This document shows positions 34,338 through 45,920 of a DNA stretch of 64,000 bases, piece after piece (within the stretch, counting starts at the first letter, position 1; every line of letters starts with the position of its first letter). This DNA is from Sipunculus nudus. Taxonomy: Eukaryota > Annelida > Sipuncula > Golfingiida > Sipunculidae. Location: the NCBI GenBank assembly GCA_026874595.1, contig CM049314.1, forward strand, positions 71,502,300-71,566,299. Direction: 5' to 3'. A program made the translations under genes and the position numbers. The notes beneath the pieces were generated by a model. The model had not been told where the DNA came from and did not search any database. It saw only the letters and a program-made list of their open reading frames with translations.

Positions 34338-34571
34338 ATGTTCATTGGAATACTAGGACTACTAGGTCAGGGTGTACAAAAGTGGGTAATTCACACGCGG
34401 CAAAAGATAGTATTTAACCAAATCTGTGAGTGCTGGAAAATGTCATGCTGGAAAAAAGGCACAAAGTGTTGGAGAAAAGTTGACATTGAAGTATGTAATG
34501 GTGCCGATTGTTTTCATCACTCTGGATGTAATGATATGAATGTTCATTTAATTAAGAAAATGTTGTCCTGA
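34338..34571 (+). CDS. Small Cys- and Trp-rich ORF (uncertain)
   Basis: A 77-residue frame, MFIGILGLLGQGVQKW..., with a central ICECWKMSCWKKGTKCWRK and CNGADCFHHSGC: seven Cys in about 40 residues. AATAAA follows at 34618-34623, 47 bp after the stop. The N terminus is mildly hydrophobic but weak as a signal peptide. No family recognised. CWK/CWRK repeats could equally come from a low-complexity TGGAAAA/TGTTGG DNA repeat, which is visible in the sequence. Confidence 0.2.
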   Translation: MFIGILGLLGQGVQKWVIHTRQKIVFNQICECWKMSCWKKGTKCWRKVDIEVCNGADCFHHSGCNDMNVHLIKKMLS

Positions 34572-34852
34572 AATGTCTTACCGACAATGTTATCTGGCTT
34601 ATTGGTAAGATTTATGTAATAAAGTGCAATGTCGATATTTTATTTAGCTCTTATTTACAATTTGACGTTAGGGTAACCAAAAGAAAGGCCATGTTCATAA
34701 TTTGAATGGGCAATATGATATACATTCGGAACCCGAGTCTAAGTCTTGATTACAGTCCAACACAAATCTGCTTAATAAAAGAATATAAAATGGAAAAGTG
34801 TTGTGACATTTGTAACATAAAGCTCCCGATGCAGGGCATGAGCTAGGTTTTA

Positions 34853-34853
34853 A

Positions 34854-34900
<47 letters not shown>
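34853..34900. repeat. (TA)n microsatellite
   Basis: TA array with one C interruption. Confidence 0.95.
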
Positions 34901-34902
<2 letters not shown>

Positions 34903-35106
34903 CAGGATCGCTTGTCATTTCTCGGACGATGTCATGTGGGTTCTGATGCTATATTTGCCTAAATCTGGTAACTCAAAATTGCAGACGTTATTGGTTGGCC
35001 AGAGGGGTCAATACATTTCTTAAAGCAAGAAAGATATGTTGATTTTTCTATTATTTTGAACATGTACTTGAAAATAATACGGGTTCTCACTACCGTCCAC
35101 CGAATT

Positions 35107-35300
35107 TCTACAGTCGTGTATTATCGTGTGCACTCGATCGTGGGTGCAATTTTCTGTGTGCACAAAACTCTCAGCATATAAGGAGCAATATACACGATAA
35201 TTCGTGTACATAAGTAATTATACGCACGATATCGTGTATGCACTACACAACATACACGATATCGTGTATGCAGTACATAATATACACCATATCGTGGGTA
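35107..35300. repeat. Palindromic tandem repeat around CACGATATCGTG
   Basis: Two near-identical units of about 30-32 bp (from 35221 and 35253) and a degraded third (35283) carry the perfect palindrome ACGATATCGT. Related sequences GTATTATCGTGTGCAC (35116 onward) and ACACGATAATTCGTGT (35192 onward) lie just upstream. Each unit can form a hairpin. Confidence 0.75.
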
Positions 35301-37776
35301 TAGGCTCAGCCTTACATAACCATGTCAACAAACCTCACAAACGGTAAAATATGTAGCTTCATGAGAACCTCATTCCACCAGAAAGGTTTAATGTGCAGTC
35401 TCATCAATAGGGGGCGCCAGTTAAGTGTCAAGTTCCCCTTAAGATCACGTGGTCCTATTTGTTAACATGACCTGGGGCACCAAGCCCTGAACCTGAAGGA
35501 GAGTTGTGAATGGTCTGGCTTCTCTGGATGGCTCTAGCCATCATGTGGGGAGCATCAAAAACACCCCATTGTTTGACTTTTAAGTATGTTAAGCATAATT
35601 TCCAATAAAATTGACAGTATTGGTAAATTTTTTTAAAAACCTATGGCCAATCAAAGAGATGTTGTCCAAATGCTTGTTTGGGACTGCTTGGTGAGGTATT
35701 TTGGGCTTCACTGCATTCGGGCCAGGATGGTTAAAAAGGAGATACACAAGCCCCCTTTTTCTTGGTCTAGTTTGACTGAAGAAACAACAAATTCTCAGGT
35801 AAAAAAAGGTTTAATATCAGAATTTATTTTGAAAATTATTTACAAGAGGCCCAAACCTCAGGTGTTTTATAGATGTTATATAGGGAAAATTAATACAGCC
35901 ACGTGTCCTTAATACCCAAAGTTGAACATTTCTCACCACGCATGCAAATAGGGAAATGCACTGAAAGACAATCTAAATATATTGAAACGGCAGAGTAATA
36001 CGGATCTCGGATATTGAATAAGGAAACATTTTATTAAACCCATTTCTCTGACAGGCACCTTGCCAGGCCTTCCATTGAGCATGGTAAAACTTATTATTGT
36101 AGAAAATATTATTTGCATCTCTTTTGAACAAGGCTTATCGATCATGCTTGTCTATCGAATTGTTTGTATTATAAAACACATCTTATGGAACACGTAAAAT
36201 AAATGATAAGCAGCCCAGAATATTTCCAGCAACACATTATTGTAAATTTAATACTGTTTTTCTGGTACGAATATTCTATCAGCAAATATCTATGCTTCTG
36301 TGAATGTGCTGTAGGAACATCCTAATAGTTCTTATTTCTTTTATGACTCATTCATTACAAGATATCGGCGTTCGTGTTTCGGAATCATATTATGCGTCGT
36401 TAATGAGAACCGTTCAACCAGCTGAGGTAAATCATTTCTTAAAGGGACATGACCTTTGCATTTCGACCGTGTGAACAACTTAACTGAATCCCTATTTATA
36501 CCACGCCTCATGTCCGGACTAACCAGTTTAAGTATAAAGATGAAAATATTTCTTCTGCGTGCAGCGCGATTAAGACTTTTGCTTACTAAACAATTGTATA
36601 ATGTGAATGACAGAGTTTGTAACTGGGCTGTTCTTCTCAATTATTTATTTTTTTCACGTAGTGTAGTTGATTTGACATGTTTCAAACGTGTAACCAGGCT
36701 TGTTTTGGAGGAGATCTACCTTTTCAATTATACATTCTGTTCGATAGGCAGTCGTATGAACATATAAGATGTGTTGATGCTTTTGTTTACGTCAGCTATG
36801 TAATAACAAAAAATCCCTTAAACAATTAATAAACGTTTAATAAACGAAAAGGAAACTTTTATTATCAAATGTAGGTAATTTTACGCTCCGAGAGAACTCA
36901 AGCAATATTGTATAATAAAGTCAGTTGACGATTTGTAGACTATATATACTGTAAAGAATAAACTTTGAGTAAGTTTATAATCACTGGTTATTTCGTTTGT
37001 ATATCGATTTAACGTTTTATTTATTACGGGTCACATTATATATGTACTACGGGACAATCACTAAATATTAATTAATTATTTACTTGTGACACTTGTGAGA
37101 CATATTCTATGAGGTGCCCCAATTGTGGTGCATTGTTTAGCTTATGGGGTTTGCCTTTGACGTCTTTTTCCTAATTAAATGTTTTAGAGACTGACGTTAA
37201 TACGTATCTGAATGAATAAGAGGTAACATCACATATTGAAAGTTTCTCTTTTCTCAGCCTAGCAAAAGCTTGTGCTGTCTGTGGGAAAACTCTTAGTTGA
37301 CATAATAAGTAAACATATGTTTCTAGGCTTAACAGACTCGCTTTTCCACTATATATAATATTTTGTAGAGAAACCCGATACTGTTGCGATAATGTTGTAC
37401 TGTTGAGCTACGACCACCTGTAGGCAATCTAGCGTCCACTGGCCGTTTTCAGAGTTTCAGTTGCTGTTGTGTTTAGGAAGGCATGCAGTTATTTGCATAT
37501 TCTAATCATAGATATTACTGCAAATTATCGACAATACTTTGGATTATATTTTGCCGATATTGCAGAAATAACTTCTTGTTTCAATGCAATAGGAAAACTG
37601 AGATTATGAAAGGTAATAACAGGTAATGGAACCTCCTCGAAATGGTGATTCGTTCTCAATATTAACTCAATATTAATTTTACTTTAACTTAACTATAATT
37701 TTTCATAGGATACCTTCATGTACATCAGTAATATAAAAGGATATGTATCGTAAGGTTTGATATTTCATACTATATG

Positions 37777-37778
<2 letters not shown>

Positions 37779-37828
<50 letters not shown>
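37779..37828. repeat. (TA)n microsatellite
   Basis: Uninterrupted TA array. Confidence 0.95.
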
Positions 37829-37831
<3 letters not shown>

Positions 37832-37867
37832 TGTATGGTGCATCAAATTATATTGTGGTGTGGTTGC

Positions 37868-38240
37868 TTAACATATAGATAGGTATAAATTCAACTGATC
37901 TGTAATTTCGCCTTCTTCCGAGTCGGAGTCTAACAAATCTCGAATATCGCCCGGTGCATGATCAGTGTTTTGATGTTCATGGGGTCCGCCATCTTGGAAA
38001 TCATCATCCGGGGCACTCACGCTCCCGTCGTAACTAACACTATGTCTTTTGCGTTTCAGACCTGGATTAACTGCGGCCTGCAGGCTCGCAATTTTCTCTC
38101 CCATAGATTCGATCATCTTTTGTTGTTGCAGATGCATTTTCTGTAAAGCCAGGGCCCACTGCGGTATGCTCTCGTTGTCTGCGGTGCTCCCCGTTGAAAC
38201 GGGGGCCAGTGTTGCATCATGGCGGCCATCTTACCTGCCT
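37868..38240 (-). pseudogene. Gag-like ORF1 fragment, possibly DIRS-type retroelement
   Basis: A minus-strand frame from about 38240 to 37868 reads NESIPQWALALQKMHLQQQK, ESMGEKIASLQAAV, a basic LKRKRHS, then an acidic tail DIRDLLDSDSEEGEITD. This helix, basic patch and acidic Ser/Asp-rich order resembles the N-terminal part of ORF1 in invertebrate DIRS-like elements. The frame stops inside AT-rich DNA, and the sequence upstream (38250-38620) has overlapping frames without a clear continuation. No tyrosine recombinase or RT is in the neighbourhood. Could also be a host low-complexity protein exon. Confidence 0.35.
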
Positions 38241-38619
38241 GATTCACTCTCCTCGCGTTTGATTTTCTTGTTTGTGTTTTGGTCGGGTCTCTCCCTCTCC
38301 CCGTATTCTTCTTGGAGCCTGCCACGAGGTCTCTCGCTTCTCTTTCTTCGAGAAGTTTTCCCAGCAGGTCTCCTGCTCCATGATTAATTTTAGAGGGTCT
38401 ACTGGCCTTTCTGTCTGAAGCGGTGTGTGGCCTCCAACGTAACTCCAATCCAAAGTAAAGTGGCGAGGATGTAGAGAAAGCAAGTCTGGGCTGAATAACC
38501 TTACTATTTCGCTGCATAAGCTTAACTGATGCGGGGACGTGACCTGTAGAGCGAGAATCAGCGAGAGCATTGACCTTGGCGAGATCTCGGCGAAATCTCG
38601 CGTGACCCTGTAGCACGAA

Positions 38620-41600
38620 AAACTATGTTGAGGTAGAATTTAGAATTATTTACATCTCAACTGAACAATGTGTATCATTTAACTTTTTTGTATATATTAT
38701 AATAAAATAAGGCAACAAGCTGATGACAATGCATATATTTATGTTGCCTGCAAAGCAACTATTCATACTCTACATATTAACAGAGATCTCATATCATCCT
38801 TCAGTAACTAAAAAAGCTCGTCGATACTCTCGTTGGTTTATTGGTACTCGAGACTATAAACACAACCATGCTTTTCTTTGATTTACTGTCACCTTTCAGG
38901 GAAACGGCACGTGACCTGACGTCATCGTCCTCTGTGACGTCACGATTAGCACTCTAATTATTGTAATATGGACACATTGGTAATAAATGATGCAATGTCT
39001 ATAAAGAGCTCATGCATTGGGGAATTATTTACGAGATTATTTATCTAAATTGTAATCATCCAGAGATGTTTACATTTCTAATCTATACGGTAAATTTCCT
39101 TCACATTTGTTATACACTTTTTGATATATCTTAAGGATACACAGATAGACACATAAACACATACATAAATTTACCGTATACAATAAAGCTTGCTTCGATA
39201 TGTTTAAAAAGATACATGTTTTGGAACAAATAACATGGTACCGTTAACAGTGATGTGTATAACTAGCCTTTAATCATCCATGTAGTAGCGTATGTGGTAT
39301 TTTATTGACAGAATTACAATGTAATATATTAAAAGCCTTAAGCCATGGGTGGTTTGTGAGATGAATTTCCTATCGGGTATGAAGGTACGCTAAATCAGTC
39401 AGCTGAATGTTAAGTGCGATTGCACTTACACCGGTAAGACTTAAACAAGTAACTTTGATCATGACCGTCCATTTGACGTTTTTATAACCACACCTTTGCT
39501 CATATACTCCATTATGGATCTGACAGTTCATTAGATTCGTGCATTAAATGGCGGCCTGCTAAGAATATGCCCAAAAACAATTAACATTAATTCCTAAAGC
39601 AATTTTCTTATTTTTACACTTTATTTTATATTTGTGATAGTGCTCCAAGAATATCTCAATAAATCAGTTTTCCTTTAAAATACAGCCTAATGGAATACAC
39701 GAATGTGTGTGTCTTAATGATTTTGACACATGTGGTAAAAGAACACTGAACTTTGAATGGAACGATGGCCATATCAGTAATTCCCTATGTATAATTATAA
39801 CAAAGTAACCACGGAATAAGAGAAAACATGTCTGGCAACAGTTACCCCTACCCCTAAATATAATACTTAATAACACTATAGACTTTTTTCAGCATTAAAT
39901 TTAATTAGCCTTATCATGTTTGTCCCTTGAAAGATATTGACAGTAATAGTCACTTTCCAGTCTTCCTGAATAAAATTGAATTTGGACGACTCATTTTTAT
40001 ACCATCATACGGTATTGTATACGAGCACTTATATTATTTTGTTAATATATAGAGTGCAGTATTTAAAAACATATTAAATGTGTTGAGTTACTGTCCGTAA
40101 CTACTGCTGTTTTTCGATTCTTTTTTATTGGAATAGAGACGAATTGACTATTAAAATTATTGTTTCAGATGTAGAAAAGGTATGTTCTGTAACCAATATC
40201 TGTCATTGTGCTCGTTTGATGATATATTCAGTTGAGTCACACTGGCGGCCATTGTGTTCCAGACAGCTTATCAAATAAGATAAAAAACCTGTTAGATAAT
40301 GTTGCGCTATCAGCAACGTAAAACAGCCGCCTCTGGATACATGCTAAAGTACCTAATGCTTTAAATTCTAATGGTATAGGTCAGAGAAGCTTATATCTAA
40401 ACCGGTTGAAATGAAATAAGGGGAAACAATGAGTATTCCTGAATAATATTGAAATGTTGGCTCCGTGTTGAGTTAAGTTCAATGCAAAATCCGGAAATAA
40501 TAAATCACATTTATCCTATTTTATTTTCAAAATGTTGGCTTTTATATCTTATTTGTATTCAGGATTCTACTTTTAAACCAATTGAGAATATTACTGTATT
40601 ATAACGTTGTCAAGGCACAGACAGAATTCCGACGTTTTCACAACAGTCTTTATCTTTATATCCTTATGTTTACACAAACATATATATTTATCGACAGGAC
40701 CACAGTGTGGTTAAATTATGTGTTCAAATGAATTATTTACTGAAGGAATAATCATATGATTGACACATCTATTTAAATGAAAAGATTACTTGGAATTAGA
40801 CACATAAAGCTCCTTTGTTGACATAAATATCCAATATGAAAAACAATAGGCATTGCATATACAAAAAAAGTTGACCATATATTCCTGGATGTCCTATTCA
40901 TGGCAATCTTTTAGCTTGTAGTAAGAAGAAATAAAGTATGAAATTTATCTCCATTGGTCTTTCTATGTTTTTGATACTTTTCATAATGTTTAGTTTGAAA
41001 ATCTCGGCCCAACAAAAACTCTTCCTATTCAGTGTAACAGTTACACTGCTTTGCCTGCAGTTAACGAGCCCGGTTCTCGTTTCTACCAGACCGTTTAGTT
41101 GGAGAGCAAGAGGTCTTTACTGGCAGAGGGTACAACATACGGTTTTTTTATAATCATCGTAGCATATTTCTAAAGTATCAGTCACTGAAAACATTCTAGA
41201 AATAACTTACTCTTTGGCTGTTAATGTAAATTGTAGCGTCGATGTACAACTCATTCACAAGATCTAACATATAAAAAAATGTTTAATTCAGACTTATTTG
41301 TTTATTATAATCATAAAGTATATACCGAAAGTTTGTCCTCACCCCTTGAACGGTAATTGTGCAACAGAGATATAGATAGATAAATTTTATTTTCTTAGCA
41401 ACTTTAAATATATAAATGATACATTATTACATATCGATTATGAAAGGCTTTTGCTAGCCGTACCTTCTTCAAATCGTCTCCCGACAGGCGGTGTCTTGGA
41501 CCTGCAATTATCTGAACCCTCACGTATATAGTGCTTCATCCAATGGCTAACTGCAAGTAAGATAAAGACCACCGCATCTTACAGTGAGGGAAATAACAAT

Positions 41601-42435
41601 TTTAATTCTAAATGGAATAAGTTAAGATATACAACTAGGCTTTTTATTTTCCACATAATGATCTAGAGCCCATTACTACATTCTTTGACTGATCTATTAA
41701 GGTCTATAAATGTCGGTCATTAATTTGCAGTTCAGTACTTACAGTGAAATAATATATAATTGTGGGCGAAACGAACGATGACTTTGTTGATAGTAAAATA
41801 TATCTGAAGCAATTTGTTAAACTGCTTACGCCTTTTGTCGAAAGGCATTTATTATATTTGTAACTCGCATCCCGAAAGGGAGTATTAAGAAGGAAATGTT
41901 AGATATTTTAATATATCTAATCCAGTTAAACATTATTGATATATTATGTATACCTGTATTCCATTGAATCAGATTTTAATAAAATAATGTAACACATATA
42001 AAGAATCTACATTTCCTATATTTCAGAGCTTGGGTGGAGCAAACTGCAGCCTGAAGTTTCGTTTGTCATCATAAGTAAACAAGTACCTGGTTGTACCGAA
42101 CAATTTACTTCATCTTTGGCTTTGTTTGATAAAAATAATAATTATTTATGAAAAATTACTTATCTTCTTTTGAAGGAATCATGCAGTTTTTATTTTCTAC
42201 TGAGTTGAACACCATTGACACACAATATATGAAATAATTAGTACTCTTACAAACAAATGAGGGTATCTAATTTTCATTCGCTTCATGTAAGCGTATAATT
42301 TTAGGTAAGACATAGCTTAGTAGTTAAACATGTGAAAGTAGGATACAAATTGAGGGTTTAATGTTACCTAATGAATTATCTACTTTTGATTTCAATCTAT
42401 TCAATTACATGTTATGTATTCGCAGTTATCTGACA
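38620..42435. other. Intergenic region upstream of the secreted-CTLD array
   Basis: No exon of the CTLD families and no complete mobile element was recognised. One signal-peptide-like small ORF at 40938 is listed separately. The last few hundred bases should contain the promoter of the gene starting at 42436, but no clear core element was found. Confidence 0.35.
40938..41153 (+). CDS. Signal-peptide-like small ORF (uncertain)
   Basis: A 71-residue frame beginning MKFISIGLSMFLILFIMFSL with a plausible cleavage after KISA, then a second hydrophobic stretch LFLFSVTVTLLCLQLTSPVL. It could be a secreted or two-helix membrane peptide, or an orphan signal exon. No strong phase-1 donor is present, so it is not an alternative first exon for the CTLD gene downstream. 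Confidence 0.2.
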   Translation: MKFISIGLSMFLILFIMFSLKISAQQKLFLFSVTVTLLCLQLTSPVLVSTRPFSWRARGLYWQRVQHTVFL

Positions 42436-43060
42436 ATGGTTCTAGCGTCATCAAAGACACAACTCGGTTGGATACTGTTACTTTGTTCAGCAGGTTAATT
42501 CAATTCGTATATCGTCTGTACCAATGGTCATAGACAAAATTCGATATTGTGACGGATAATTTACATAAGGAAATAATTCCAATAGGCATACACTTATTTC
42601 ATTTTTCACATATTACTAAATGAATTTTCACACAATTGATATAAAATTAAATTATTCATTTTAATATTTAAATTATTAGTGTGCACCATGTATCGGTCCT
42701 GTTGGTCTAGTTATTTGCATGCACGATAATTTCGATAGGACGGGTGGGTAAGGTCCGGTTAAACATGTATGTGTCTTAAAATGGATTTCAGTCTTAAATA
42801 GGACATGTGGTAAAGGCTGGAAGGATATTTGCAAACGTGGTAAATTTCAATAATTGCATTTTTATTAAATCAAAGGAAATAACTGTAAAATATATTTTAA
42901 GGATGCATTAAAGGAATTAAGAATGGTGAAGCTTTGAAGAAACAGAACATCAAAAATGGTTGTTTGAACAGTTGCTCCAATTCAAACCAGACCTACGACA
43001 CGGTCGTCCTGCTGAATTTGATACATGCCGTCGAATACACATTGCTTTCTCGGAGTTGTA
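42436..43060 (+). CDS. Exons 1-2: signal peptide and Cys-containing linker
   Basis: Exon 1 ends GCAG|GTTAAT. Exon 2 (acceptor TATATTTTAAG|GATGC, donor TGTA|GTATGT) aligns with the linker exon of the last gene of the array by length (159 vs 153 nt), phase, internal Cys residues and the C-terminal (R)C just before the donor. The 408-bp intron is similar to the 378-bp intron there. Low residue identity implies fast divergence of this segment. Confidence 0.65.
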
Positions 43061-45342
43061 GTATGTAATTCATGGTTTATCTTTGAAAAGCTAAACGAAA
43101 TGCCAATATAATTTAAAATTGACCATTGGCATGTAAAGATAACAGTTGTAGATGCATATCTGTCATCTACCTTCACCTCATATTTACCACAAATTCAGCC
43201 AAAATCAACTCGTAATTGAAGATAAAACTTATGCGCATTTTTAAAATTTTCATATATCATATGAATTAACATACTCAAATACCTACAGAGAGTAGAAGCC
43301 ATTGTTATGCGTTACAGTGCAATTATTTATTTTTTTATTCCATAACACTTCACATTTCGTATCCATGAAATGTAATATAATAGGATCAGGGTTCTAGACA
43401 AGTTTTAGATTGGTAGATGATCTGGAATAAAAAAATAAACCATATATATCAGGACTAGTGCATTTTTTTCTAAGAAGTAAATTTAGTTTATGTGTATTAT
43501 AAAATAACCTGACCTTATGATTTTCGCTACAAAACGGGGGAATAGTAACGAGTTAAAGAGAAGATATCTACAACATATGCTTATATATATGTATATATTT
43601 ATTTATGATATATGTAAATTTGCGTGCTCCACTTCGAAACAGCTTAAGTGGAAAAGCCGGGCGTATATTGCTGTAGAATCAATAAACAACAGGGTGACGT
43701 ATAAGCCTTCGTGCAGAGAATCACTATGCACGCATTCAATGGTTGAAAACTTATGCCAAAAAAAAGGAATGTTAATTTCATAAGTGTGGTACTTTTATAC
43801 ACAATAATTTTGGATGGAGGTGAAAAGCAAAGGTCTATAAGAATTAAACCTTGCATCCAGTTTCATATTTCAGACCTTACCTTTTCAACTCTATCTCCTC
43901 TGATATTCTCCTAATCTTTGGGCTATATAGTAAATAGATAATAAAAAACATTGACTTAGATGTCATCTTTATAGTTGCTAAAGGAGCTACTAGTGCGGGA
44001 GTCTTTGAATTCCTCAACTACGGGGCTCGAGCGCCATATTTTCCTTTTATATTTTTAAAAATAATGTGTAAAGTTTTGGGCAAAGTTTCCCTAATACATT
44101 TACAAAGAGGTTGCCCACCGAATCCTGTACCAATATTCATGTAACACCCGTCGAATATTCAAGCTTTTAGCAGACTTCCGACCTCGCGCTTCCATCCTTC
44201 AAAAGCGGAGTGTTTTATTTCCCACAACCCCTCCCCGAGGGATCGGCACAGATCTCTAACAAACAATATGAACCTCTCATGTATACATGCCTATTTGTGT
44301 GCATTATACAAAAGAGGCACGGCCTTTGCCTCCACGTATCATTAACAAAATGATAAATTTTTGCTTTAATAACTAAAAACAAAGTACCAAATAATATACT
44401 ACAAACTCACCTGCATAACGTTTGAAGTATTCCATATCCTAAGATATCAACGCATCTTTAAATATAAGGGAGTATAGTCTTTGTATGTTTGAGAAGTAGT
44501 CTTGTTGAGTTAGTACTCCAGAAATGATATATGCAGGGTCTTTCTGTTTCAGGGCGAGAGTTTAGTGACACCTATAACTACACCTTTAGCCCAAAGATCG
44601 GGAACGTGGATGAAAGCGTTTGCTACAGATTTTACCCTAAAACCGCCATGATTAAGGATGAAGCTTTAAAAGAATGTAAACGCACTGGGGGACATTTAGT
44701 CAGCATCGAATCACAAGAAGAAATGATCCATTTGGAAAAAATAATGAGAGATGATCCAAGCCTGCAAGCTTCCAGTACGTGTTCAAAATACTCTTCAATT
44801 AACTACATTACTTAAAGCAACTTAAGGTTTATTTTATTATTCCAATTTACACAAAACGTATATGGCTGTAAACATAAGAAACTGTGAATGTAGAGCAGAA
44901 TTTAAATTCGCGTTAAGGCAGGGAATCAGTACAATATTTAGCTCAACGTTAACATGAAGGAACGTAATTATTAGATGACAATTCGGCAAAATAGTAAGGA
45001 GTATATTAAGGTGACCCTCAGATGAATAGTTACAATTTATACAAGAATTAGGTTAGAGTCTCTAGATATATGTTTGTTTTAGGCGAAACACTTGACGAGT
45101 ACCAGACTGACCTACAGCAAGGATACTGGACCTCTGCTAAATTTTCCGAAACACATGGGAAGTGGATTTGGGAAGCAACAGGACAAGACATGGAGTATGA
45201 AAACTGGGGAGCTGATCAGAGGAAATTACCCTGGGATGAGAACATGTATATAGACATGAGAGAATTTAAGTGGAGATATGTGCGAAGTTTTGGGTTCGCA
45301 CCACTATGCGAAAGAACATCTGTTTGCGCGTCCGGAAATTAA
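42436..45342 (+). CDS. Secreted single-CTLD protein, four exons, apparently intact
   Basis: Exons 42436-42493, 42902-43060, 44553-44774 and 45083-45342, all joined in phase 1, give 232 residues. Exon 1 is a signal peptide (MVLASSKTQLGWILLLCSAG). Exon 2 is a linker with Cys pairs (NGCLNSCSN) and a predicted helix ending SRSC. Exons 3-4 form one CTLD: SVCYRFYP, KECKRTGGHLVSIESQEEM, then GYWTSAKFS, GKWIWEATGQDMEYENWG, MYIDM and PLCERTSVC. Splice sites are good (CTGTTTCAG|GG, TTGTTTTAG|GC, CCA|GTACGT). C1 and C4 are kept but C2/C3, EPN/QPD and WND are absent, so Ca2+-dependent sugar binding is unlikely. Same architecture as the gene at 57.8-61.6 kb. Confidence 0.75.
44553..45342 (+). CDS. Exons 3-4: CTLD
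   Basis: Intron of 308 bp in phase 1. The two halves carry helix alpha1 with C1 (KEC), helix alpha2 (SQEEMIHLEKIM), the WIWEATG core strand and C4 (PLCER). ENWG marks the long loop; the residues after it, ADQRKLPWDEN, replace the Ca2+ motif. Stop TAA 45340-45342. Confidence 0.8.
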
Positions 45343-45389
45343 CATCCGTTTATTTTTGGGAAACATCAATCCATATCAGGCTATCTGCG

Positions 45390-45920
45390 TTCTTAGAATC
45401 TTAACATCTAATCGGAAATAAGATGTTAATGATATGAAATAACATATCCTGTGCTTCTTCTATTAGATTTAATAAGAATATAAACATATAAAAGAAAATC
45501 AGATGACATCGAGGCAATTCTTCTATCCGATTCAATAAGAATTTTGCTAACTAATCAGAATAATGGTGTCAATAGGATAACATAAACTGTTCTTCTTCTA
45601 TCCGATTCATGTAGAATATGGACATCTAATTTGAATTAAGGTGTCAATCAGATAACATGCAATGCTATTCTTCTATGCGATTCATGTAGAATATAGACAT
45701 GTAATCGGAATTAAGTGTCAATTAAATAAAATACAATGTTATTCTTCTCTGCGATTCTGTTAGAATTTAGACATCTTATCGGAATTAAGGTGTCAGTCAG
45801 ATAATATACAATGTTATTCTTCTATTCGATTCAATTAAAATACTGACGACTAATCAGAATTGAGGTGTCATGATATAACATAAACTGTTCGTCTTCTATT
45901 TGATTCAAGTATAATATTTG
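45390..45920. repeat. AT-rich minisatellite, about 75-bp unit, six to seven copies
   Basis: The core TTCTAT(C/G/T)CGATTC recurs at about 45521, 45596, 45671, 45745, 45819 and 45893, with a diverged copy at 45458. Each unit also contains AATCGGAATTAAGGTGTCA and ATAACATA-like segments. It begins within 50 bp of the stop codon of the upstream CTLD gene, so it probably forms part of its 3' UTR or flank. Confidence 0.85.

Larger units (their letters stand above)
32863..37867. other. Intergenic region with simple repeats
   Basis: Apart from the listed microsatellites, the palindromic tandem repeat and one small Cys-rich ORF, no gene is seen. A tRNA-like A-box string (GGTTAGCTCAGTCATTGAGA at 34027-34046) with GGTTCAAGGC close behind suggests a SINE fragment, but the spacing is too short for a tRNA. 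An open frame at 35643-35912 has no recognisable family. Confidence 0.35.
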
